From an uncultured Archangium sp. (GTDB lineage: Bacteria; Myxococcota; Myxococcia; Myxococcales; Myxococcaceae): 12,590 nt of DNA. Below, in pieces: positions 1 to 7,677 of the stretch. The stretch is from the NCBI GenBank assembly GCA_946479335.1, contig CAMLFP010000141.1, positions 1 through 12,590 on the forward strand, given 5' to 3'. Position 1 is the stretch's first letter, and each line of letters opens with the position of its first letter. Position numbers and translations under genes: made by a program. The notes beneath the pieces are model-generated. The model was given only the letters and a program-made list of their open reading frames with translations. It searched no databases and was not told the DNA's origin.

Positions 1-6
1 CTGCGC

Positions 7-444
7 TCAGTGCACGGCCTTCAGGTTGAACGGGAACTCGATGGGGTGCTCTTTTTTGTCGTCGGGTTTGGGGAACGACATGATCGACAGCACCGCGATC
101 ACGCAGTCATTCATCGCCGCGATGCGCACCTGGCTCTTCTTCCCCTCGATCTTCGCCTTCTTCACCAGGCCATCGGGCGTGATGATCCAGCTCGTGACCA
201 GCTTGCCCTCGGGCACCTTCTTGCCCTTGATGCCGGCGAGGTGCTCCTCGTAGCAACCCTGGATCTTGGGCTGGTAGTAGGCCACCACCGTCTTGATCGA
301 CTCCGGCGTGAAGGGCATCGACGCGACGTCGGGCCCGTCGGCCGGCGCGGCGATGGCGTCTTTCATGGCCTTCACCGTCTCGCTGGTCTTCGCGGGCGGC
401 GGCGTGGTGCTGAGGGCGAGGGAGACAGCGAGCGCGGTGAGCAT
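7..444 (-). CDS. Small secreted protein with AgmX/PglI-type C-terminal domain
   Basis: A 145-residue protein if started at the ATG at 444. It opens with a hydrophobic stretch (residues 1-12, LTALAVSLALS) that reads as a short signal peptide, followed by a Pro/Ala-rich linker. Residues 48-140 resemble the AgmX/PglI C-terminal domain of myxobacteria: a YYQPKIQGCYEEHL segment (C64), a TSWIITPDGLV strand pair (84-94), then a second conserved cysteine (C114) and SFPKP. The two cysteines may form a disulfide, which fits export. The domain often ends longer envelope or gliding-associated proteins; here it stands almost alone. The exact role is unknown. A GTG at 450 in the same frame is possible, but the AAGGAG at 450-455 overlaps it and is correctly spaced (5 bases) for the ATG at 444. 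The gene lies 2 bases after the acyl-CoA dehydrogenase stop, so it is probably the last cistron of that operon. The family call is by motif memory, not a search. Confidence 0.72.
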   Translation of the reverse strand: MLTALAVSLALSTTPPPAKTSETVKAMKDAIAAPADGPDVASMPFTPESIKTVVAYYQPKIQGCYEEHLAGIKGKKVPEGKLVTSWIITPDGLVKKAKIEGKKSQVRIAAMNDCVIAVLSIMSFPKPDDKKEHPIEFPFNLKAVH

Positions 445-446
445 GT

Positions 447-1589
<1,143 letters not shown>

Positions 1590-1604
1590 GACCTCGCGTC
1601 TAGC

Positions 1605-3170
1605 TCAATCGACGGGCTTGGGCGTGAAGATGTACGCGTCGTTGAGGATCTCCTGGGTGCCCGCCTCTTCATCGACGTTGATGCCACCCAGCACCAGCAC
1701 TGAACCATCGGCCAGGGTGGTGCAGGTGTGATCGTACCGGGCGACGGGCAGCGGGTCGGCGCTGGTGGGGGTGATGTTGCCGCTGTTGAGCAGCGTCATC
1801 ACCTCGGCGACGTTGGTCGACTTCGCCTTGCTCACCGCCGGGTTGTACGTGCGGCCGCCCGCCGAGAGCACCTGGTTGGCGCCCAACGCCGCGGCGCACG
1901 ACTGGCCCCGCGCGCCGCCCAACAGGCTCGGGCCGGGGCTGATCGACACCGGCGCCCCCTTGAGCAACGCACCGGTCCCCATCGTGGTGGTCTGCGCGTT
2001 GTCGGAGTACCCACCCAGCAGCATCACGTCGGTGCCGTCGTGCACCTCGACCGCCGCCATGTCGCGCCGCGTCTCCGCGAGCGCCAGGTTGGCGACCACG
2101 TTCACCGCGAAGGTGTTGCCCTGGTACTTGTAGAGCTTGATGTCGGTGGTGGTGGCGGTGCCGTCGCTGCCGCCCATCACCGCGATGTACTCACCCTTGT
2201 TGATGGTGGCCGCCGCCGCGCCGATGCGGCGCTCGCTGATGCCGGTCGCGGTGTGCACGTCGATGGTGCCGTCGCTGTTGATCCACTCCAGCGCGTCGGC
2301 CGCCTCGAGGCCGATGTTCTTGATGCCGCCCACCGCCACCACGCGCCCGCCGTTGTCGACCACCAGCTGGTGCCGCGAGCGCGCGACGTTGGCCTGGAAC
2401 GAGCCGTACTGCGTGGGCGTGGTCTCATCGAAGAGCAGCACCGCCGCCGAGGGAGACGGCACGCCGTTGGTGGGGTTGTACGTCTCGCCGCCCCACAGCA
2501 CGACCTGCCCGTAGCCGTTGAGCGCCGCCGCGTGCCGCGCGATGGGGTGCAGGTCGGTGGTGCCGAAGGTCTGGAGCGGCTGGCCCGCTTCGATCACCCC
2601 GGTCTCCGGGTTGTAGATCTCCGTGTCGGGGAGCGCGACGAGGCTCGAGGTGCCCTCCTGGAAGCGGTAGCCGCCGGCGATCAGCACCTTGCCGCTGTGC
2701 ATCAGCGTCGCGGTGTGGCCGGCGCGCTTGGTGCGCATGCGCTGGCACTCGGTGGGGTTGGCCACCGAGACCACCGGCGTGAAGGTGTTCACCCGGCGCA
2801 GCACCACCGAGAAGCTGGCGTCGGCGCCGAGATCATCGGGCACCACGTCGGGCACGGTGAACGCGCGGCTCTTGCCGACCGAGATCACGTTCGCGCTGTC
2901 CTTCGGATCTTGATCGTACCCGCGCACCTCGATCACCCGGTTGGCCCCCGCGGGGATCTTGGGGATCTGGAGGATCTTGTTGGCCGCGGGCTCGATGGCG
3001 ATGACGGGGTCCATCCCGTCTCCGGTGACGCGCACCCAGAGGTAGCCCACGCCGGCCATCGGGTCGGCCTCGGCAGCGCAGCTCTGCGTCACGATGTTGA
3101 GCCCGAACTTCACTTCTTTTTCGGCGCAGGCCGACAACAGCAGCAGCGCGGCTCCCAGCAGTCGTTTCAT
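1605..3170 (-). CDS. Kelch-repeat beta-propeller lipoprotein
   Basis: A 521-residue protein beginning with a lipoprotein signal peptide: MKRLLGAALLLLSAC, lipobox LSAC with Cys15 as the lipid-modified residue. The following residue is Ala, not Asp, so outer-membrane sorting would be expected by the E. coli rule (which may not hold in myxobacteria). Residues 20-140 look like a beta-rich domain that I cannot name (two Cys, at 31 and 142). From about 145 to 515 there are seven kelch-like units, each with an Arg/His near the start and a Gly-Gly after a beta strand: GG at 166-167, 227-228, 281-282, 333-334, 386-387, 438-439 and 495-496. Seven units suit one seven-bladed propeller. Such propellers bind proteins or sugars; no catalytic residues of galactose oxidase are evident. 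I take the ATG at 3170 because it opens directly on the signal peptide; the frame stays open upstream, but that stretch is Arg-rich shadow coding. It lies 8 bases after the PEGA gene stop, with a weak GGAAG before it. Confidence 0.85.
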   Translation of the reverse strand: MKRLLGAALLLLSACAEKEVKFGLNIVTQSCAAEADPMAGVGYLWVRVTGDGMDPVIAIEPAANKILQIPKIPAGANRVIEVRGYDQDPKDSANVISVGKSRAFTVPDVVPDDLGADASFSVVLRRVNTFTPVVSVANPTECQRMRTKRAGHTATLMHSGKVLIAGGYRFQEGTSSLVALPDTEIYNPETGVIEAGQPLQTFGTTDLHPIARHAAALNGYGQVVLWGGETYNPTNGVPSPSAAVLLFDETTPTQYGSFQANVARSRHQLVVDNGGRVVAVGGIKNIGLEAADALEWINSDGTIDVHTATGISERRIGAAAATINKGEYIAVMGGSDGTATTTDIKLYKYQGNTFAVNVVANLALAETRRDMAAVEVHDGTDVMLLGGYSDNAQTTTMGTGALLKGAPVSISPGPSLLGGARGQSCAAALGANQVLSAGGRTYNPAVSKAKSTNVAEVMTLLNSGNITPTSADPLPVARYDHTCTTLADGSVLVLGGINVDEEAGTQEILNDAYIFTPKPVD

Positions 3171-3178
3171 GTTCGAGA

Positions 3179-4615
3179 TCACTTCCAGCTCGCGTTGATC
3201 GTGCCGGTGACGGGCTTGTTCGCCTCGGCGACGCCGAAACCGATGCCCACGCCCGCGCCTGCGGCCACCACCACGCCGGTGACGATCCACACCCAGACGG
3301 GCACACCCTTGCTCTCGACCTTCTGCTCTTCGACCGGGCGCTCGCCGATGTTCTCGGTGAGGCGCGAGTCGTCGACCGGGGCCTGCGTGGCAGCGGTGCG
3401 CGGCACCAGCACCACCGTCTTCTTGCGGGGCCCGGCGACGGAGAGATCTTCGGTGTTGGTGGGCGTGTCGCTGCTGGCGACGGTCGCGCCCGAGGTGCCC
3501 GCCTTCGCCGCGGTCGCCGCGAAGTTCACCGGCAGCGGCGCGGGCGTGCCGAAGCTCTGGAGCCGCTGCAGCACCTCGGCCACCAGCTTGTAGCTCTCGG
3601 TGTTGGCCGTCAGCACGTCGGTGTCGAAGGTGCGCGAGGTGAGCTGCGCGAAGGCCTGCTGCTTCACCGAGTACAGCGCGGCGCCGGCGGTCAACGTGGT
3701 GTCGGAGGTCTTGTAGACGTAGCCCAGCAGCGCGTAGTCGGCGCCGACGGCCTTGGTGTACGGCCCGAGGCGCGCCAGCACGCCCTCATCGGCTTTCGAG
3801 GTCACGCCGGGGTCGGTCACCACGGTCTTGTTGCCCACCACCTGGCGCGGGCCCGACTCCGCGAACGCCGCCTTCACCTTCACCTCGCCGCTCGAGACGG
3901 TGATGGCCTGGCCGAAGCGCTCGTTGCGGCCGCCTTCGACGCGCACGAAGTGGGTCCCGGCGGGCACGTTCTGCTCGGTCACCGGCACCATGCCGAGATC
4001 GCGCCCGTCGAGGAACACGGTGGCGCCGCCGGGGCCGTCGACGCTGACGCGCCCGCGGGGCTGCTTGTCGAGGCGCTTCTTCGCCTTCTCGAACTCGCGC
4101 GTGAAGACGGGAGGGAAGCCGGCGGGCAGCGCGAAGTCAGGCGCGGTGATGCGCGCGAGCTCGAGCAGCGAGTCCTTCGCCGCCTTCTCCTCGCCCATGC
4201 GGAACTGCGCCGCCGAGAGCTTCACGTAGCCGTCGGTCACCAGCGCGAAGTCGGCCGTGGAGGGGTCGGCCAGCACGCCCTCGATGCCCTTCTTGAGGCT
4301 GGGCACCGCGTCTTCGAAGCGGAGATCGTCGAAGGCCTTCTTGCCGGCCTCCAGCGACGCGACCGACTCGGGGCTGGGCGTGGTGCGCGCGGCGGCGCCT
4401 CCGCTCGGGGTCGCCGCCTTGGTCGACGGTGACGCCACGTAGTCGAGCACGCCCGCGCGCATGCGCAGCTCCTCGACGAGCAACGCGTTCCACTTCTGGG
4501 CAGACGTCTCACTGGTGGAGTCGCCGTGCGTAAACGGCACGAGCACCACGCGGGGCTTTTGCGCGACCGCTGCCGAAGCAGCCAGCGCGCACATCAACGG
4601 AATGAGGCGGAACAT
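3179..4615 (-). CDS. Secreted PEGA-domain protein with C-terminal membrane anchor
   Basis: A 478-residue protein from the ATG at 4615. A signal peptide (FRLIPLMCALAASAAVAQ) is followed by KPRVVLVPFTHGD, which resembles the first strand of CsgG/TolB/FlgO-like periplasmic domains. Next come a Thr/Ala/Pro linker, a TPR-like helical pair (about residues 88-150) and a PEGA domain (about 188-252, with GRVSVDGPGGATVFLDGRDLG and PAGTHFVRV). A segment with GADYALLGYVYK (291-302) looks like the second half of the CsgG-like domain. A disordered Ala/Thr-rich linker leads to one membrane helix (about 437-463, VPVWVWIVTGVVVAAGAGVG) and a 15-residue tail. PEGA domains are usually surface or cell-wall adhesive modules. 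A GTG at 4627 would add MIPN; neither start has a good ribosome site. It is the first gene of the four-gene minus-strand unit and is divergent from the sensor kinase. Function is unknown. Domain limits are my reading. Confidence 0.8.
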   Translation of the reverse strand: MFRLIPLMCALAASAAVAQKPRVVLVPFTHGDSTSETSAQKWNALLVEELRMRAGVLDYVASPSTKAATPSGGAAARTTPSPESVASLEAGKKAFDDLRFEDAVPSLKKGIEGVLADPSTADFALVTDGYVKLSAAQFRMGEEKAAKDSLLELARITAPDFALPAGFPPVFTREFEKAKKRLDKQPRGRVSVDGPGGATVFLDGRDLGMVPVTEQNVPAGTHFVRVEGGRNERFGQAITVSSGEVKVKAAFAESGPRQVVGNKTVVTDPGVTSKADEGVLARLGPYTKAVGADYALLGYVYKTSDTTLTAGAALYSVKQQAFAQLTSRTFDTDVLTANTESYKLVAEVLQRLQSFGTPAPLPVNFAATAAKAGTSGATVASSDTPTNTEDLSVAGPRKKTVVLVPRTAATQAPVDDSRLTENIGERPVEEQKVESKGVPVWVWIVTGVVVAAGAGVGIGFGVAEANKPVTGTINASWK

Positions 4616-4629
4616 GTTTGGAATCACTG

Positions 4630-4658
4630 ATAAAACACCCTTCGCGCGCCCGGGGCAA
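4630..4658 (-). promoter_or_regulatory. Candidate sigma70-type promoter for the PEGA/kelch unit
   Basis: On the minus strand TTGCCC (4653-4658, 4 of 6 to the -35 consensus) and TTTTAT (4630-4635, 4 of 6 to the -10 consensus) are separated by exactly 17 bases, in an otherwise very GC-rich gap. Transcription would start near 4623, past the alternative GTG at 4627 and about 8 bases before the ATG at 4615, giving a very short leader. That favours ATG 4615 as the start. The match is modest and may be chance. Confidence 0.35.
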
Positions 4659-4684
4659 TTTCAGCGGGCCGCCCCTACTTTCCC

Positions 4685-6205
4685 GTGAAGCTGTCGCTCA
4701 CCACTCGCATCTTCCTCGGCTACGCGGTGGTGCTGGTCACCTTCGGGGCGGTGTCGATCTTCTCCGTGCTGACGCTCCGGCAGAACCAGCTGGAGATGCG
4801 CCTCGTCTCTGATGGCTACCTCGAGCTCTCTCAGACGGTGGCGGCGATCGAGACGTTCCAGACCAACCAGTCGAAAGACACCGCGCGCCTGCACGACGAG
4901 CAGAACGTGGAGACGCGGAAGGCGCTGATCCGCCTCGCGCGCCTCTATTTCCCCGGGCTGATGGACGTTCGCCTCCGCGCCGGCAAGGAGACCGCCCAGC
5001 GCGTGCTGGAGTTCGCGCCAGACGCCGAGCGCCCCTTCGTGGCCGACGTGGCGCGGAAGTTCGACGAGCTCACCACCCGCTTCGCCGAATACGAGGCCGA
5101 GGCCGAGCGCGTGTTCTCGATGCTGGAGTCGCCCAACCCCGACTGGGTGGCGGCCAACGCGGGCCTCGAGCGCCTGCAGGCGATGGAGAACCAGCTGGCG
5201 TCGACCATCCGCCTGATGCACGGCTCGCTGGAGGCGCGCATCCACGAGCGCGTGCGCCAGACGCAGGAGCGCGAGCGCCGCACCGGCGTGGCGATCATCC
5301 TGCTCCCGGTGGTGGCGATCGGCGTGGGCCTCTTCGCGACCGGCTTCGCGGGTCGCAGCCTGCGGCCCGTGCGCACGCTGCTGGAGGCCGTCTCGCGGGT
5401 GCGCCGCGGCGACTACGAAGCGAAGATCGGCGTCGAGGGCGACAACGAGATCGCCCTGCTCTCGCGCGAGTTCGAGTCGATGGCGAAGTCGCTCAAAGAA
5501 CGCGAAGCCCAACTGCTGCGCGCGGAGCGGCTGGCCGCCGTGGGCCGCGTCTCCGCGCAGGTGGCGCACGAGATCCGCAACCCGCTGTCGTCCATCGGGC
5601 TCAACGTGGAGATGCTGACCGATCAGCTCGCGGCCACGCAGTTCAAGACGCCCGAAGATGAGAAAGAGGCGCGCGATCTGATCGCCTCGGTGACGCGGGA
5701 GGTCGATCGCCTCACGGAGATCACCGAAGACTACCTGCGCCTCGCGCGGCTCCCCGCGCCGGTGAAGCGCCCGGAGGACCTGGGCCGCCTCGTGGAGGAG
5801 GTGCTGGGCTTCTCGCACGAGGAGCTGGAGCGCGCGGGGCTCAAGGTGACGCTCGAGATCGCGCCGGAGCCGCTGCCCATCTCCGCCGACGAGGGCCAGC
5901 TGCGGCAGGTGTTCTTGAACCTGGTGCGCAACGCGCGTGAGGCGATGGCCTCCGGCGGGAACCTGGTGGTGCGCACGCGCGCGGCCGGCCCGTTCGCCGA
6001 AGTGGAGTTTACTGACACCGGTTCGGGGATGACGGGTGAGGTAAAGGAGAAGTTGTTCGAACCCTTCTTCACGACGAAGCAGGGCGGCACGGGGCTGGGG
6101 CTGTCGCTTTCGCGGCAGATCGTCGAAGCGCACGGCGGACGCATCGACGTGGAGAGTGCGGTTGGCCGCGGCACCACCTTCCGTCTTGGTTTCCCCCGTC
6201 TGTGA
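4685..6205 (+). CDS. Membrane-bound sensor histidine kinase (HExxNP type)
   Basis: A 506-residue kinase that should autophosphorylate on H295 and pass phosphate to a response regulator. Order: TM1 (about 8-30), an extracytoplasmic helical sensor region (about 31-198, resembling a four-helix bundle, ligand unknown), TM2 (201-223), HAMP linker (about 224-277), HisKA with H295 in AHEIRNPLSSIGLN, then the ATPase domain. The ATPase carries the N box (LNLVRNA, N412 and N416), G1 (DTGSGM, 444-449), F box (FEPFFTT, 458-464) and G2 (GGTGLGLSLS, 467-476). All residues needed for activity are present. The HEIRNPL form is typical of HPK4-class kinases, many of which pair with NtrC-type regulators; that pairing is inference, and no regulator lies in the window. 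The GTG start at 4685 has no Shine-Dalgarno sequence, but it gives a clean N-terminal membrane helix; an internal ATG at 4796 would lose it. The stop overlaps the start of the peptidase gene by 4 bases. Confidence 0.93.
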   Translation: MKLSLTTRIFLGYAVVLVTFGAVSIFSVLTLRQNQLEMRLVSDGYLELSQTVAAIETFQTNQSKDTARLHDEQNVETRKALIRLARLYFPGLMDVRLRAGKETAQRVLEFAPDAERPFVADVARKFDELTTRFAEYEAEAERVFSMLESPNPDWVAANAGLERLQAMENQLASTIRLMHGSLEARIHERVRQTQERERRTGVAIILLPVVAIGVGLFATGFAGRSLRPVRTLLEAVSRVRRGDYEAKIGVEGDNEIALLSREFESMAKSLKEREAQLLRAERLAAVGRVSAQVAHEIRNPLSSIGLNVEMLTDQLAATQFKTPEDEKEARDLIASVTREVDRLTEITEDYLRLARLPAPVKRPEDLGRLVEEVLGFSHEELERAGLKVTLEIAPEPLPISADEGQLRQVFLNLVRNAREAMASGGNLVVRTRAAGPFAEVEFTDTGSGMTGEVKEKLFEPFFTTKQGGTGLGLSLSRQIVEAHGGRIDVESAVGRGTTFRLGFPRL

Positions 6206-7494
6206 CCCTCGCCGTCTTCCGCGATCTTCTCCCCTCCGGCGTGAAGGTCGTCACCATCGAGACCCCACACCTCCACAGCGTGATGTGCGCCGTCTACGTG
6301 CGCGTCGGCAGTCGACACGAGAGCGCGCGCACCAGCGGCGTCAGCCACCTCCTCGAGCACCTCTTCTTCCGCGGGAGCCAGCGCTTTCGCGACCCGGTGC
6401 GGATGAACGCCGTGGTGGAGGGCGCGGGAGGGAACCTCAACGGCGTCACCATGCGCGACTCCTCGTATTTCTACACGCCCACGCACGCGGCGGGGCTGGA
6501 GGTGTCGCTGGAGATCCTGGGTGACATGCTCTCGCGGCCGCGCCTCACCGGGCTGTCGACGGAGAAGCGCGTGATCCTCGAGGAGATGCTCGACGAGGTC
6601 GACGAGCGCGGGCGAGACGTCGACGTCGACAACCTGAGCAAGCGCGTGTTGTACGGCGCGCACCCGCTGTCGTTGAAGATCGCCGGCACTGTCGAGAACG
6701 TGAAGGCGCTCTCGCTGCGCGACGTGCGCACGCACTTCAAGCGCGCCTACGTCGGCGGCAACATCGTGGTGGCGGTCGCGGGGCCGGTGACGCGCGCGCG
6801 CGTGCTCAAGGCGGCGAAGCGATCGTTCCGCCATGTGCCTCCGGGGCCCGCGCAGGTGGAGCAACCGCCCAAGCCGCTGGCGCCGACCGGCCCGCGCTTC
6901 AAGTTCGTGGCGCTCGACGAGTCGCAGGTCGAGTTCCGGCTGAGCTTCCCGGTGCCGCCGGAGAGCCACCCCGACTCGGCGGCCCTCGCGTTGCTGCGGC
7001 GCGTGTTGGATGACGGGCTCTCGAGCCGCCTGCCCCACCGCATCGTCGAGCAGCTCGGCCTCGCGTATTCGGTCGGCGCGACCATCGAGGCCTTCCACGA
7101 CGCGGCGCTGTTCGAGATCGACGGGGCGTGCGCGCCCTCGAACGTCGCGCGGGTGCTGGAAGAGTCGCTGCGCGCCATCGCGTCACTCCGCCAGGGGAAG
7201 ATCACGCCCGCGGAGCTCAAGCGCGCCAAGACCCGCTTCGCCTTGCACGTGGACTTCCTTCAAGACGCGCCCGCGGAGCTGTGCGGTTGGTTCGGCGGCA
7301 TCGAGCTCTTCCGCCAGGCGGAGTCGTTCGACGAGAAGAAGGCCCAGATGAAGAGCGTGACGATCAAAGATCTCCAGCGCGTGGCGCGCGAATGGCTGGG
7401 GCCCGAGCGCCTCGTGGTGGTGGGCGTGGGCCCCCGCTCGGCCAAGAAGCCTGCGGAGCGGGTGCTCCACCAGGCGGCGCGGCTCCTGTCCTGA
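6202..7494 (+). CDS. M16B-family zinc metallopeptidase (insulinase/pitrilysin-like)
   Basis: A 430-residue protein of the M16B size class. The inverted zinc motif HLLEH (49-53) gives ligands H49 and H53 with E52 as the catalytic base. The third ligand is probably E128 in EKRVILEE (121-128), the usual spacing of about 75 residues. The C-terminal half carries the R/Y pair seen in active members (R276 in SSRL, Y289 in GLAYSV). So the catalytic and the substrate-binding halves are both present, and the protein may work as a homodimer, as many M16B peptidases do. I see no signal peptide or membrane segment, so it looks cytoplasmic. The GTG start overlaps the kinase TGA (GTGA, 6202-6205) and has no ribosome site of its own, which suggests translational coupling to the kinase. 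Substrate is unknown; processing peptidases (MPP/PqqF-like) and general oligopeptidases share this fold. No PQQ or peptide-precursor gene is near. Confidence 0.93.
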   Translation: MTLAVFRDLLPSGVKVVTIETPHLHSVMCAVYVRVGSRHESARTSGVSHLLEHLFFRGSQRFRDPVRMNAVVEGAGGNLNGVTMRDSSYFYTPTHAAGLEVSLEILGDMLSRPRLTGLSTEKRVILEEMLDEVDERGRDVDVDNLSKRVLYGAHPLSLKIAGTVENVKALSLRDVRTHFKRAYVGGNIVVAVAGPVTRARVLKAAKRSFRHVPPGPAQVEQPPKPLAPTGPRFKFVALDESQVEFRLSFPVPPESHPDSAALALLRRVLDDGLSSRLPHRIVEQLGLAYSVGATIEAFHDAALFEIDGACAPSNVARVLEESLRAIASLRQGKITPAELKRAKTRFALHVDFLQDAPAELCGWFGGIELFRQAESFDEKKAQMKSVTIKDLQRVAREWLGPERLVVVGVGPRSAKKPAERVLHQAARLLS

Positions 7495-7677
7495 CGTTTG
7501 CGGGCTTCACGGCGCGCGCGCTCAAAGGTCCCATGGAGTTGAGTTCGCGGTCGCTGCTTTTTCGGCGCTTCGCCGCCGCGCGCGAGGAAGTTCTGTAAAG
7601 GTGTTTTGCGATTCAAAACGCCCGTGCCTGAAACGCGCGCGTTTTCCGGCGAGAATCCGCTGCGCGCCCAAAGGTGC
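7495..7677. other. Convergent intergenic gap without a gene
   Basis: 183 bases between the ends of two convergent genes. I find no coding frame with recognisable content. It is slightly richer in A/T runs than its surroundings. It holds a short hairpin CGGCG-CTT-CGCCG at 7563-7575, a GTTTTG-CGATT-CAAAAC inverted repeat at 7603-7619 and a 14-base palindrome at 7631-7644. Transcription termination for both flanking genes is the simplest role. Confidence 0.6.
7603..7645. terminator. Candidate bidirectional terminator region
   Basis: AAACGCGCGCGTTT (7631-7644) is a perfect palindrome with a GC core, flanked by A on one side and TTTT on the other, so a hairpin followed by T residues could form on either strand. 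GTTTTG/CAAAAC (7603-7608 with 7614-7619) forms a second, weaker hairpin. An alternative stem pairs AAAACGC (7615-7621) with GCGTTTT (7639-7645). The position between convergent genes fits, but the stems are short and the T tract is only four bases, so this is a weak call. Confidence 0.35.

Noticed and set aside
1728..3593. A 621-codon open frame on the plus strand
   Set aside because: It lies antisense to the kelch and PEGA genes, is dominated by His, Arg, Ala and Val, and has no recognisable motif. Long antisense frames are normal in GC-rich DNA.
4676..4681. TACTTT as a -10 element for the sensor kinase
   Set aside because: Only three of six bases match and no -35 element lies at the right distance (GGGCAA at 4653-4658), so I do not list it as a promoter.
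4661..6133. A 490-codon open frame on the minus strand opposite the sensor kinase
   Set aside because: Arg/His/Leu-rich composition without domains, exactly mirrored on the kinase coding frame; the kinase carries all expected catalytic boxes.
6784..6802. CGCGCGCGCG run inside the peptidase gene as a repeat or Z-DNA site
   Set aside because: It is explained by Thr-Arg-Ala-Arg-Val codons in a GC-rich gene and occurs in frame within a conserved protein.
5731..7098. A 455-codon minus-strand frame spanning the kinase-peptidase junction
   Set aside because: Low-information Arg/His-rich translation, antisense to two well-supported genes.
7563..7575. CGGCG-CTT-CGCCG hairpin as an intrinsic terminator
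   Set aside because: The T run lies before the hairpin on the plus strand, and on the minus strand the hairpin is followed by A residues, so neither strand has a hairpin followed by T.
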